Source: an uncultured Oscillospiraceae bacterium (lineage in GTDB: Bacteria > Bacillota > Clostridia > Oscillospirales > Acutalibacteraceae). Taken from it: a DNA stretch of 64,000 nucleotides. Where the stretch lies: the NCBI GenBank assembly GCA_959601025.1, contig CAUGOD010000004.1, positions 1-64,000 on the forward strand, read 5' to 3'. The notes under the pieces were generated by a model. That model saw only the letters and a list, made by a program, of their open reading frames with translations, ran no database searches and was not told the origin of the DNA. This document shows, in pieces, positions 7,905-16,669 of this stretch (the first letter of the stretch is position 1; every line of letters starts with the position of its first letter). A program made the translations under genes and the position numbers.

Positions 7905-9134
7905 TTACCGGCCGCTTTCGTTCCCCGCCGCTTCCCGGCGGAGTCGGTCGGCCGTCAGCTCGTTATAGGCGTACACGGCGTCCGGATGGATCGCCAGCCC
8001 GCGCTTCGCCAAATCCCGGATGGTATAGGCGAGCGCGTATTCCATGGCGGGCGCGCTGCCGAGCTCAGCCAAGCGGCGCATCTCCTCCACATCCTTGTAG
8101 TCCCGGTCGGCGGAGGTAAAGTCCGCCACAAAGAGCGTTTTTTCCAGCGGCGACATCCCGGCCCGGCCGGTGGTGTGATACCGGACGGCGTCCACAATCG
8201 CGGGATCGTCCACACGGAGCACCCGTTCGATAAACGCGGCGCCGGCCATGGCGTGCCAGAGATTGGGGGAAACCGCCTCGGTATTGTCGAGTATTATACC
8301 AAAGTCGCGCAGGATTTGCAATAATGCGTCCGGCTTCTCATCCTTTAAGATATCATGAAGGATGCCGGCGGTACGGGCTTTTTTCGGGTCCGCGCCGTAC
8401 AGGGAAGCAAGATGGGCCGCCTGCTCCGCCACCGCGAGGGAATGACGGAATCGCTTTTCGGACAGCCGTCCCTGAATGATTTCAATAAACTGTTCGTCGT
8501 TCTGCATGGTTTTCTCCGGTCCTTTCCCGGTATAGAGTCCCCGTTCCCGGATATACGCCGCCACCGGCGCGGGAAGAAGCCCCGGCGGCAGGCTTCCCTC
8601 CGTCCCTTTTTGGATTTTCTCCCGCAGTTCGGTGGAGGAAACCGGCAGCTCCGGGATATCCTCGATCACGCACCGCGCGCCCCGTTTCTCCAGCGTCCGG
8701 GCGCATTTCCGCAGCGCGGCGGCGTCCTCCCCGTCCCTTGGAGCGGCGCAGAGCACCGCGAGCCGGGCGATCTGCTCAAACCGGTTCCAGGTTCCCAGCG
8801 TGAGGAACATATCCGCCCCGGTAATCAGGTACCACCGGGCGCCCGGCTCCCGCTCGTGCAGGGCGGCGAGGGTGTCGGCGGTAAAGCTGGCCCCTCCCCG
8901 CCGGATTTCCAGGTCGGATACTTCAAACAGCGGGTCGTCACCCACGGCGAGGCGGCACATTTCCAGCCGATCCTCCGCGGGGGCAAGGCTTTCCTTCCTC
9001 TTGTGGGGCGGAACATGGGTGGGCATCAGGGTCACCCGGTCGAGCGACAGGCGGCGGGCGAATTCTCTCGCCAGCCGCAGGTGCCCCTCATGGATCGGGT
9101 CGAACGTCCCGCCGAACAGCGCGTATTTCTTCAC
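7905..9134 (-). CDS. nadD-yqeK: Fused nicotinate-nucleotide adenylyltransferase and YqeK-type HD phosphohydrolase
   Basis: One frame encodes two enzymes. Residues 1 to about 200 are NadD (NaMN + ATP to NaAD): the nucleotidyl-transferase GGTFDPIHEGHL, PTHVPPHK and the late SSTELREKI. From residue 210 (MQNDEQF) follows YqeK, an HD hydrolase of diadenosine tetraphosphate: FRHSLAVAEQA, the metal-binding GILHDILKDE and DAVRYHTTG. In most Firmicutes these are two adjacent genes. Here no stop separates them, though the ATG at 8507 has GGAG and AAAGGA upstream, so separate YqeK synthesis is also possible. The start is uncertain: GTG at 9134 or 9143, both near GGGAGG. Confidence 0.88.
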   Translation of the reverse strand: MKKYALFGGTFDPIHEGHLRLAREFARRLSLDRVTLMPTHVPPHKRKESLAPAEDRLEMCRLAVGDDPLFEVSDLEIRRGGASFTADTLAALHEREPGARWYLITGADMFLTLGTWNRFEQIARLAVLCAAPRDGEDAAALRKCARTLEKRGARCVIEDIPELPVSSTELREKIQKGTEGSLPPGLLPAPVAAYIRERGLYTGKGPEKTMQNDEQFIEIIQGRLSEKRFRHSLAVAEQAAHLASLYGADPKKARTAGILHDILKDEKPDALLQILRDFGIILDNTEAVSPNLWHAMAGAAFIERVLRVDDPAIVDAVRYHTTGRAGMSPLEKTLFVADFTSADRDYKDVEEMRRLAELGSAPAMEYALAYTIRDLAKRGLAIHPDAVYAYNELTADRLRREAAGNESGR

Positions 9135-9192
9135 AGCCGGCACCAGCCTCCCTGCCCTTCGCCGCTTCCCGTTTTTCTCTCGTCTACGTCCT

Positions 9193-9510
9193 TCAGCCCT
9201 TCCTGCCGTCCCGCGGAAGCTGGATTTTCGGCTCCTTCTCATTGCGGCGGTAGAGCACGAAGGTACGCCCGATCACCTGCACCACCTCGGCATGCACGGC
9301 GGCGGCGATCTGCTCCGCCGCCTCGCGGGAGGTTAGGGGGCTGGTCTCCAGCGCCCTTCCCTTGATGATTTCCCGGGCGGTCAGCGCGTCATCCGCCTGC
9401 TTATAGATCGCGTCGTTCAGCTCGCCCTTCCCCACATGCAGGATCGGGTCGAGAGGGTTCGCCAGAGAGCGGAGAAACGCGCGCTGTTTGCTTGTCAACA
9501 ATGGTATCAT
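9193..9510 (-). CDS. yhbY: YhbY-family RNA-binding protein
   Basis: A 105-residue CRS1/YhbY-domain protein, associated with the pre-50S ribosome in E. coli. It shows LTSKQRAFLRSLAN at the N-terminus, the GKGE turn (here VGKGELND), and a late VIGRTFVLYRRN. Length matches the family. The ATG at 9510 adds four residues over the usual start; a TTG at 9498 (LTSKQ) would fit homologues equally well. It lies between rdgB and nadD::yqeK, the standard Clostridia order. Confidence 0.93.
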   Translation of the reverse strand: MIPLLTSKQRAFLRSLANPLDPILHVGKGELNDAIYKQADDALTAREIIKGRALETSPLTSREAAEQIAAAVHAEVVQVIGRTFVLYRRNEKEPKIQLPRDGRKG

Positions 9511-9550
9511 CCTATCTTTTCTTAAGTATGTTTACCGAAAAAGGCCGGGC

Positions 9551-10165
9551 TTACTCGCCGTCCGGCTTATGCGCGGCGAGATATTTCGCCAGCCGGACGG
9601 CGAACAGCCGCAGGGCGTTGCCCCGGTGGCTGATAGCGTCCTTCTCCTCGTCGGACAGCTCGGCATAGGAGCGCCCGTCTTCCACCACGAAGAGCGGATC
9701 ATAGCCGAAGCCGTTTTCCCCGACCGGGCGGAACCCGATCCGGCCCGGGCATTCGCCCCGCGCCTCCACCCGGTCCCCGTTCGGGAACACACAGCAGATG
9801 GCGGAAACAAACTGCGCGCCTCTCGCCTCCTCCGGGCGGCCCTCCAGCTCGGAGAGCAGCTTACGGTTGCGGTCGGCGTCGGACGCGTCCTCTCCGGCGT
9901 ACCGGGCGGAATACACGCCGGGCGCGCCGCCCAGCGCGTCCACCATCAGGCCGGAATCGTCCGCCACGGCGGGCAGGCCGGTCTGGCGGCAGGCTGCGGC
10001 GGCCTTCAAAAAGGCGTTTTCTTCAAAGGTGGTTCCGGTTTCCTCCACCTCGTCCAGCTTCCCGCCGATTTCCGCGTCCGTCACCGCGTCAATGCCGAGC
10101 GGTCGGAGAATGCGGGACAGCTCGGCCAGCTTTTTATAATTGTGGGTCGCAAGAATCATCCGCAT
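9551..10165 (-). CDS. rdgB: XTP/dITP diphosphatase (non-canonical purine NTP pyrophosphatase)
   Basis: A 204-residue Ham1/RdgB enzyme that hydrolyses ITP, dITP and XTP and so cleans nucleotide pools. It has the N-terminal ATHNYKKLAELSRIL (usual SGNxGKLxE), FEENAFLKAAAA, the catalytic ADDSGLMVDALGGAPGVYSARYAG, and FGYDPLF followed by a late SHRGNA. All the usual motifs are present. It is transcribed between ftsY and yhbY. Confidence 0.96.
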   Translation of the reverse strand: MRMILATHNYKKLAELSRILRPLGIDAVTDAEIGGKLDEVEETGTTFEENAFLKAAAACRQTGLPAVADDSGLMVDALGGAPGVYSARYAGEDASDADRNRKLLSELEGRPEEARGAQFVSAICCVFPNGDRVEARGECPGRIGFRPVGENGFGYDPLFVVEDGRSYAELSDEEKDAISHRGNALRLFAVRLAKYLAAHKPDGE

Positions 10166-10261
10166 GGGGATTCCTCCCTTTCTATGCTCTCTGTATTGAG
10201 GACATCCGGCAAAACAAAATTTTCAGGGATACGACGCAGCGAGGCGGCATATATCCCTGTC

Positions 10262-11170
10262 TCATTCGCTGAACAGGCCATCGGTAAATACGTCCGGGTC
10301 GAAGGGCAGCAGGTCATCGATTCCCTCGCCCACGCCGACGAATTTCACCGGCACGTCGAGGTCCTCCCGGATGGCGAGGACTACGCCGCCCCGGGCAGTA
10401 CCGTCCAGCTTGGTCAGCACGATGCCGGTGATGCCTGCCGCGTTCTTAAACTCCCGCGCCTGGTTCACCGCGTTCTGGCCGGTGGTCGCGTCCAGCACCA
10501 GCAGAACCTCCTTATCCGCACCGGGAAGCTCCCGGTCGAGCACCCGGCCGATTTTGCTCAGCTCGTCCATCAGATTCTTCTTATTATGCAGGCGGCCGGC
10601 GGTGTCACAGATCAGGACATCCGCCCCCCGCGCTTTGGCGGCGGCCGCCGCGTCAAACACCACAGCGGCGGGGTCGGCGTCCTGCGTGTGCTTGACGATG
10701 TCCACCCCGGCGCGGCCCGCCCAGACGTCGAGCTGCTCGATCGCCGCGGCGCGGAAGGTATCCGCCGCCGCGAGGATGACCTTCTTCCCCTCCGCCTTAT
10801 AGCGGGCGGCGAGCTTGCCGATGGTGGTGGTCTTCCCCACTCCGTTCACCCCGATAACCAGGATGACCGAGGGCTTGGTGGAAAGCTGCATTTCCTGTCC
10901 GCCCCGCAGCAGCTCCGCCACCGTCTCCTTCAGCAGGCCGCGCACCTCCTCCGGGTCGGTCACGCCGCGTTCCCTGACCTTTTTTCGCAGCTCGTCACAG
11001 ATGCGGGCGGAGGTATTGGCTCCTGCGTCCGCCATAATCAGAATTTCCTCCAGTTCCTCGAACAGCTCCTCGTCGATCTTTGTGAAGGAGCGGAGCATCG
11101 AGGTCACCGACCCCATAATGGAATCGCGGGTCTTCTTCAGACCCGCGCTGATTTTTTCAAAAAAGCCCAT
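10262..11170 (-). CDS. ftsY: Signal recognition particle receptor FtsY
   Basis: A 302-residue SRP-type GTPase that docks ribosome-SRP complexes at the membrane. An N-domain helical bundle (1 to about 95) precedes the G-domain with GVNGVGKTTTIGKLA (G1, about 108), DTFRAAAIEQL, DTAGRLHNK (G3), TKLDGTARGG (G4) and GVGEGIDDLLPFD. There is no long acidic A-domain, as in other Gram-positive FtsY. It lies downstream of smc, the conserved smc-ftsY pairing, with a small extra gene between. Confidence 0.97.
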   Translation of the reverse strand: MGFFEKISAGLKKTRDSIMGSVTSMLRSFTKIDEELFEELEEILIMADAGANTSARICDELRKKVRERGVTDPEEVRGLLKETVAELLRGGQEMQLSTKPSVILVIGVNGVGKTTTIGKLAARYKAEGKKVILAAADTFRAAAIEQLDVWAGRAGVDIVKHTQDADPAAVVFDAAAAAKARGADVLICDTAGRLHNKKNLMDELSKIGRVLDRELPGADKEVLLVLDATTGQNAVNQAREFKNAAGITGIVLTKLDGTARGGVVLAIREDLDVPVKFVGVGEGIDDLLPFDPDVFTDGLFSE

Positions 11171-11346
11171 GGCGGAATCCTCCTGTCAGATGATGATACT
11201 GTGCCGCATTCCCGGATGCCATGTTGGCATATTCCGGCAGTGCAGTTGCTATTATAGCACGCTTATAAAACCGGCGCCAGCCCCGGCGGTAAGTCCTGCG
11301 GCAGAATGCCTCGCGGTCTTTCCTCCTTTTAAAAACACGTTTCCCT

Positions 11347-11670
11347 TTACCAGTGTTTCCATTTTACCGGTGCGGAATGCTGTTTCAACAGAAAAGAAAG
11401 CAGCTCCTGATCCGTACCAATCCGAAATTTTTTACGATCCAGAAGCAACGGCTTCCACCCCTGAATGAACAGGCACAGCCAACGGTCGGTTACCATTATC
11501 TGGCGAACCCATATATAGGCGAACCAATCCTCTCCGCGCTCCGAACGAACAATGGCCTCATGCGGATAAAACTGGACAGTAAAAGGAACATCCACCATCC
11601 GTCGGGGATTCGGATACCGCAGAAATGGGCAGAGCAAAAAGAGGCCGATCGCTCCGGAAACCAACAGCAT
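11347..11670 (-). CDS. Short YcxB-like membrane protein, possibly a remnant
   Basis: A 107-residue protein with a hydrophobic N-terminus (MLLVSGAIGLFLLCPFL) and a region like the C-terminal half of YcxB proteins (TVQFYPHEAIVRSERG, then VTDRWLCLFIQGWKPLLLDRKKF). Full YcxB proteins are about 160-180 residues with two membrane helices, so the 5' part seems lost. It begins nine bases after the smc stop, in the same frame as smc, with no good ribosome site. This suggests a truncated gene read only weakly. Function unknown. Confidence 0.5.
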   Translation of the reverse strand: MLLVSGAIGLFLLCPFLRYPNPRRMVDVPFTVQFYPHEAIVRSERGEDWFAYIWVRQIMVTDRWLCLFIQGWKPLLLDRKKFRIGTDQELLSFLLKQHSAPVKWKHW

Positions 11671-11679
11671 ACCGAGTCG

Positions 11680-14600
11680 TCACATCGACCCTGCCGACAG
11701 GCCGAGCTTCTCCTCGACCTCGCTCGCCCGCAGCTCCAGCAGCTTGGAAACGCCCTGCTCCTGCATGGTTACGCCGTACAGGACATCGGCTTCCTCCATG
11801 GTGCCGCGGCGGTGGGTGATGACGATGAACTGGGTCTTATCCGACATCCGCCGGAGATAGGAGGCGTACCGGTCGACGTTCACATCGTCCAGCGCGGCTT
11901 CGATCTCGTCCAGCACGCAGAAGGGGGACGGGCTGACCTTCAGGATGGCGAAGAGCAGGGCGATGGCGGCCAGCGCCTTTTCGCCGCCCGACAGCACGTC
12001 CATGTTCAGGATCACCTTTCCCGGCGGCTGCACATGCATTTCGATGCCGGAATGCAGGATGTCCTCCGGATCGGTCAGCTTCAGCTCGGCCTTGCCGCCC
12101 CCAAACAGCTCGGAAAAGACGATGCCATAATGATAATTGATCTGGTTGAAACGCTCCAGGAAAATTTCCCGCATCTGGACGGTCAGCTCGCCGATCAGTT
12201 TGAGCAGCTCGTCGCGGGAAACCTCCACGTCCTTCACCTGCGCGGACAGAAATTCATACCGCTCGCTGACCTCTTTATATTCCTCGATTGCATCCACATT
12301 CACGCTGCCGAGGGCGCGGATTTTCCCCTTCAGCTCGCTCAGGCGGCGGTTGGCGGCGGATGCGTCCTCGATCGGGCGGGCGATGCTTTCCGCTTCCATG
12401 CGGGTGAGCTCGTATTCCTCATACAGCCGGCGGATCACATCGTCGTTTTCCTTTTCCAGCGCGGCGGCCTTTTCCTCCAAACGGGCAACCTCCCGTCCGG
12501 CGTTTTCCCGTTCCTCCGTCTTTTCCCGGACAAGGCGGCGGAGCTCGGTCTGCTTCTGCTCCCCCTCCGCCCGACGGGCGATCAGGGCTTCCACCTCTTT
12601 CGCAGTGTCGGCGGCCCGTGCGCGGCGCTCGGCCGCCTGTTCGGCAAGAGCGGCGATTCGTTCCTCGACGGCGGCGTTCGCCCGCTCCAGCTCCGCGATC
12701 TGCGTCAGGAGGGCCTCCTCCCTTCCCGCCGCGTCAGCCTGACGGGCCTTCAAGGTATCCACCGCCGCATGGGCGGCTTCGATCTCCTTGTTCAGCGTCA
12801 CCGTCCGCAGCTTGGTTTCGGTCACCCGGGCGGAAAGCGCCTCCCGCTTCTCAGCCAGCTCCTGGCGGCCGCCGGTCAGGGCGGCGAGCTTTTCCTCCAC
12901 CGCCGCCTTTTCCTCCCCGGCGCGGGCGGCTTCCGCCTCCGCTTCGGCGGCGAGACGCCTGCATTCCTCCGCCCGTTCGCCCAGCGTTTTAATCTCATCG
13001 GCGAATTCCTTCACCGCCCGCTCGTTCGCCTCGGCCTGCTCGGTCAGACGGCGGAGCTCCGCCTCAAAGCGGATGCGGTCCTCCTGCGCGGTGGCCAGCT
13101 CCCCGCGGGTGCCGGACAACGCGGCTTCAGCGGCGGCGGCCTCCTGCCCGGCGGCCTTCCACGCTGCGCGGGCCTGCTCGGCCTTCTCCTGCAGGACGGC
13201 GGCCTGCGCCGCGATCCGCTCAATCTCATTCCGGCGGGAGAGCAACCCCGCGTTCTTTACGCTGGAGCCGCCGGTCATCGAGCCGCCGGCGTTCACCACC
13301 TGCCCGTCCAGCGTGACCACCCGGAAGCGGTAGCGGTATTTCCGGGCGATGGTCACAGCGTAGTCCATATCCTCCGCCACGGCGGTGCGGCCGAGCAGGG
13401 AGCGCACGATTCCCTCGTATTCCGGGTCGTATTTCACCAGGGAGGCGGCGATCCCGACAAAGCCGGGCTCCGCTTCCAACCCCGGCTCGGACAGCAGATT
13501 CCCCTTTACCGACGAGAGGGGCAGGAAGGTAGCCCGCCCGCCGTTGTTCTCCTTCAGGTAGGCGATGGCCCGCTTGGCGTTGTCTTCCGTCTCGACCACG
13601 ATGTTCTGAGTCGCCGCGCCGAGGGCGGTTTCCACCGCGAGGGCGGTTTCCGCCCCGGTCTCGATCAGGCGGGTAACCGGGCCGCGAACACCCCGCAACG
13701 CCCCCCGTTCCGCCTGCTTCATGATGGTTTTGACGCTGTGGGCGAAGCCCTCCATATTCCGCTCCAGGTCCTCCAGGAGTTTCACCCGGCGACGCTTCTC
13801 CTCCGCGTCCAGCCCGAGCTGGTCGGCCTCCTGCTTGGCGGCGTCCAGCCGCCTGGCGCGGGACTGGTACCGCAGCTCATACCCCTTTACCGCATTTTGG
13901 AGGCTCTCCACCTTCTCCTCGCAGGCGCTGAGAGCGGCGGCGCATTCGTCCGCCTCCTTTTTCGCGGCGGCGCTCTGCTGATTCCGCAGGGCAATGCCCG
14001 CCGTCAGCTGGGAAAGACGGAGGGTGATCTCCTGTAAAGAGGATTCGCTTGTCACTCCTTTTACCCGGATATCCGCGATTTTCAGCGCGATGTCCGACGC
14101 TTCCCGGGACAGCGTCTCCATCTGGCCGGACACCTCGTCGCTGGAACGGGACAGTCCCTCCAGCTCCTCGCTCAGGGCAAGCCGCTCGGTTTCGGCTTCG
14201 GCAATCGCGGCCTTTTTCGTCTCTGCTTCGGCGAGCAGACGGTCGATTTCCTGCCCGAACTCCTCCCCGCCGGCCCGGGACTGCTCGATTTCTCCCCGGA
14301 TACGTCCGATGTTTTCCGTGTTGTGGAAGATGTCGTTACGCAGCACGGCCGCGTCCCCATCGCAGCGCGCAGCTTCCTCTTCCAAAGCCTGCGCTCCGCG
14401 GCGCACCTCCTCGATCTGCACGGCGATCTGCTGGGCCGCGAGGGCAATCCGCTCGATCTCGGCCTCCTGCTCGTCGATCGCGTCCCCCGCCCCGTCGTAC
14501 TGGGTGCGGGCCAGCTCCAGCTTGGAGGTCAGCTCCCGCATCGCTTCGCGGGAGGCTTCCAGCGTGTGGAGCCAGAGGCCGATCTCCAGTTCCTTTTTTT

Positions 14601-15261
14601 CCCCGGCGTATTCCAGAAATTTTTTCGCCTTTTCTGCCTGTTGGGCGAGAGGGCCGACCCGCTCTTCCAGCTCCTGCAAAATATCCCGCAGGCGGAGGAG
14701 GTTGTCCTCCGCCGCGCTCAGACGGCGCTCCGCTTCGTTTTTCCGGTACCGGTATTTGGCGATGCCGGCGGCTTCCTCGAAAATCTCCCGCCGATCCTCC
14801 GACTTGGAGGCGACGATATCCCCGATCCGGCCCTGCCCGATGATGGAATAGCCGTCCCGTCCGAGGCCGGTATCCATAAACAGCATCTGGATGTCTTTCA
14901 GCCGGACGGTCGCCCCGCCGAGGAGGTATTCGCTTTCCCCCGACCGGTAATACCGGCGGGTGACCTTCACCTCGTCGTTGTCGTAATCCAGCCGGCGGGC
15001 GGTGTTGTCAATGACGAGCGATACCTCGGCGAAGCCCACGCCGCGGCGGGCTGCCGTACCGTTGAAGATTACGTCCTCCATCTTGGAGCCGCGCAGGCTT
15101 TTGGTGGACTGCTCGCCGAGCACCCAGCGGATCGCGTCGCTGATATTGGATTTGCCGCTGCCGTTCGGCCCGACCACCGCGGTCATCCCCTGTCCGAAGG
15201 ACAGCACCGTTTTGTCGGGAAAGGATTTGAAGCCCTGCAGCTCCAGGGATTTGAGAATCAT
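11680..15261 (-). CDS. smc: Chromosome segregation ATPase SMC
   Basis: A 1193-residue SMC, the length normal for bacterial SMC, which with ScpA and ScpB loads at origins and aligns chromosome arms. Features are the N-terminal ATPase half with GPNGSGKSN (about 32-40), long Glu/Ala-rich coiled coils, a hinge near residues 500-640 with conserved glycines (GGSMTGGS at its edge), a second coiled coil, then LSGGEKALAAIALLFA (about 1090) and Walker B VLDEIEAALDD. It is followed by the YcxB-like fragment and ftsY. Upstream is a 715-bp repeat-bearing gap where its promoter should lie. Confidence 0.98.
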   Translation of the reverse strand: MILKSLELQGFKSFPDKTVLSFGQGMTAVVGPNGSGKSNISDAIRWVLGEQSTKSLRGSKMEDVIFNGTAARRGVGFAEVSLVIDNTARRLDYDNDEVKVTRRYYRSGESEYLLGGATVRLKDIQMLFMDTGLGRDGYSIIGQGRIGDIVASKSEDRREIFEEAAGIAKYRYRKNEAERRLSAAEDNLLRLRDILQELEERVGPLAQQAEKAKKFLEYAGEKKELEIGLWLHTLEASREAMRELTSKLELARTQYDGAGDAIDEQEAEIERIALAAQQIAVQIEEVRRGAQALEEEAARCDGDAAVLRNDIFHNTENIGRIRGEIEQSRAGGEEFGQEIDRLLAEAETKKAAIAEAETERLALSEELEGLSRSSDEVSGQMETLSREASDIALKIADIRVKGVTSESSLQEITLRLSQLTAGIALRNQQSAAAKKEADECAAALSACEEKVESLQNAVKGYELRYQSRARRLDAAKQEADQLGLDAEEKRRRVKLLEDLERNMEGFAHSVKTIMKQAERGALRGVRGPVTRLIETGAETALAVETALGAATQNIVVETEDNAKRAIAYLKENNGGRATFLPLSSVKGNLLSEPGLEAEPGFVGIAASLVKYDPEYEGIVRSLLGRTAVAEDMDYAVTIARKYRYRFRVVTLDGQVVNAGGSMTGGSSVKNAGLLSRRNEIERIAAQAAVLQEKAEQARAAWKAAGQEAAAAEAALSGTRGELATAQEDRIRFEAELRRLTEQAEANERAVKEFADEIKTLGERAEECRRLAAEAEAEAARAGEEKAAVEEKLAALTGGRQELAEKREALSARVTETKLRTVTLNKEIEAAHAAVDTLKARQADAAGREEALLTQIAELERANAAVEERIAALAEQAAERRARAADTAKEVEALIARRAEGEQKQTELRRLVREKTEERENAGREVARLEEKAAALEKENDDVIRRLYEEYELTRMEAESIARPIEDASAANRRLSELKGKIRALGSVNVDAIEEYKEVSERYEFLSAQVKDVEVSRDELLKLIGELTVQMREIFLERFNQINYHYGIVFSELFGGGKAELKLTDPEDILHSGIEMHVQPPGKVILNMDVLSGGEKALAAIALLFAILKVSPSPFCVLDEIEAALDDVNVDRYASYLRRMSDKTQFIVITHRRGTMEEADVLYGVTMQEQGVSKLLELRASEVEEKLGLSAGSM

Positions 15262-15684
15262 AGGGTACCTCCCAAAGTCGTCGTTGGAATCGGATCGCTG
15301 TTTTTACTATGTCCGGCATGGATATCCGTCGGGGCTGTCCGTAGCGTCATCCGCCCGGTGTTAATGCCGCGCCGGGAATTCCGTAGTTTCCGGAACCTTC
15401 TCCTCCGGGCCCGGAAGGCCGGAAAGCGGAGGCCCCTGTAAAGGAAAAAAGCAGACGTACGGAATGAAATCCGAAAATCACGGCGGGGAACATCGGCGTT
15501 TTCTTTCGTTTTTGCCGCGATGAGGAAGAATACAGCCGTTTTCTTCCGACGGAATCTTCTCCGCAGAAGGGGGAAGAAAATTACCGGAATTCGGCTGGTT
15601 TTACGTTTTTCCGCCCTGCTCTTTTCCACCACGCTTGCCCGCTTTGTCTTCTCCAAAATGTCGGCGTATTTTACCTTTTCACAC

Positions 15685-15735
15685 TTTTCACATTTTTCCA
15701 CCCAAAGGCCGATTTGGTGGAAAATACGCCGTATA
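15685..15735. repeat. Direct repeat copy 1 (about 51 bp), upstream of smc
   Basis: It begins TTTTCACATTTTTCCACC, continues with GGCCGATTTGGTGGAAAA and ends near CGCCGTATA. It contains an inverted TTTCCACC / GGTGGAAA pair about 12 bp apart. It is nearly identical to 15827-15877, with a period of 142 bp. Confidence 0.8.
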
Positions 15736-15826
15736 TTTACAATTCTCCTTTGCTTTATACAGCAGACGCTGCCCCTTTTTCAGGCGGGCTGCGTCCTGCA
15801 AAAAGGCATATTCCGCCTATTCACCG

Positions 15827-15877
15827 TTTTCACATTTTTCCACCCGGAAGCCGATTTGGTGGAAAACTCGCCGTACA
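15827..15877. repeat. Direct repeat copy 2 (about 51 bp), upstream of smc
   Basis: A near copy of 15685-15735 with a handful of changes (CCCGGAAGCC for CCCAAAGGCC, AACTCG for AATACG). The inverted TTTCCACC / GGTGGAAA pair is conserved in both copies, which suggests the palindrome matters. Confidence 0.8.
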
Positions 15878-15976
15878 TCAACGGATTAAACCGGATATTC
15901 CTGTATTTTTCCGCTTTTTCCGTCGAATCCGTCCGTATATTTTCCTCCCACCACACAATGGGTCGTACGACTCGCC

Positions 15977-16669
15977 TCAGGGAAGGAAAAGGGAAATCAG
16001 CACGGTGATCAATCCGGATACCCCGATCGCGATGCTGCTCATCGCTCCCTGAACCTCTCCCAGCTCAATGGCCCTGGTGGTGCCGACAGCATGGCTGCAG
16101 GCGCCGATCGCCACCCCGGCTTCCACCGGATCCTTCACCCGAAACAGACGGATCAGCGCCGGAGCGGCCATCGCTCCCAGAACACCGGTCACGATCACCG
16201 CCGCGACGGTGACAGACACGATACCGCCGTGCGCCTCAGACACCCCCATGGCGATAGGCGTAGTTACCGCTTTCGGCAGCATGGACATTGTCAGCGCGTC
16301 GTCCAGCCCAAACAGCCGGCAGAGTCCGAACGCGCTTGCCATCGAAGCGAGAGAACCCGCCAGGCACCCCGCCAGGATGGGCAGAAAATGCTTTTTCAGC
16401 ACGGCAAGCTGGCTGTATATCGACAGGGCCAGCACCGCTGTCGCCGGCGCAAGGAAAAGGGAGACCAGCTGCCCGCCCTCGTTAAAATCCTCAAAGGAAA
16501 TGTGGAATACGTTCAGCACCGCGATAATCAGGGCCACCGCGATCAGCAAGGGATGACACAGCGGGGTCTTCAGCTTTTTCTGCAGCCACACCCCCAGCTC
16601 GAAGGCGGCGACGCAAAGCACAATGCCGAACAGCGGCGACGAGGTGACGGCTTCCAACGCTTTACGCAT
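15977..16669 (-). CDS. lrgB: LrgB/CidB-family membrane protein
   Basis: A 230-residue, very hydrophobic protein with about seven membrane segments. It has the LrgB signatures LPKAVTTPIAMGVSE and GACSHAVGTTRA, which are highly conserved in this family of murein hydrolase regulators and glycolate/pyruvate-type transporters. The start at 16669 has GGAGAG upstream and overlaps the end of lrgA by 8 bases, so the two are translationally coupled. The lrgAB pair with a GNAT gene lies unusually between rnc and smc. Confidence 0.93.
   Translation of the reverse strand: MRKALEAVTSSPLFGIVLCVAAFELGVWLQKKLKTPLCHPLLIAVALIIAVLNVFHISFEDFNEGGQLVSLFLAPATAVLALSIYSQLAVLKKHFLPILAGCLAGSLASMASAFGLCRLFGLDDALTMSMLPKAVTTPIAMGVSEAHGGIVSVTVAAVIVTGVLGAMAAPALIRLFRVKDPVEAGVAIGACSHAVGTTRAIELGEVQGAMSSIAIGVSGLITVLISLFLP

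Larger units (their letters stand above)
15262..15976. other. 715-bp intergenic region with a repeated element, no supported gene
   Basis: The gap lies upstream of smc and downstream of lrgB. I find no open frame with a convincing start and ribosome site. It contains the two 51-bp direct repeats listed separately. The minus-strand translations of the two repeat neighbourhoods resemble each other (VEKCEKCEK versus VEKCENGE), but the second is broken by a stop. Decayed duplicated coding material or a repeated intergenic element are both possible. I could not pick out a clear smc promoter. Confidence 0.5.

Noticed and set aside
11353..14037. An 894-codon + strand open frame opposite smc
   Set aside because: The minus strand holds a complete SMC with all motifs; the + translation is a low-complexity shadow.
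15258..15701. A 147-codon minus-strand gene overlapping the smc start
   Set aside because: It would start inside the repeat without a ribosome site and turns Arg/Phe-rich. It reads as non-coding repeat sequence.
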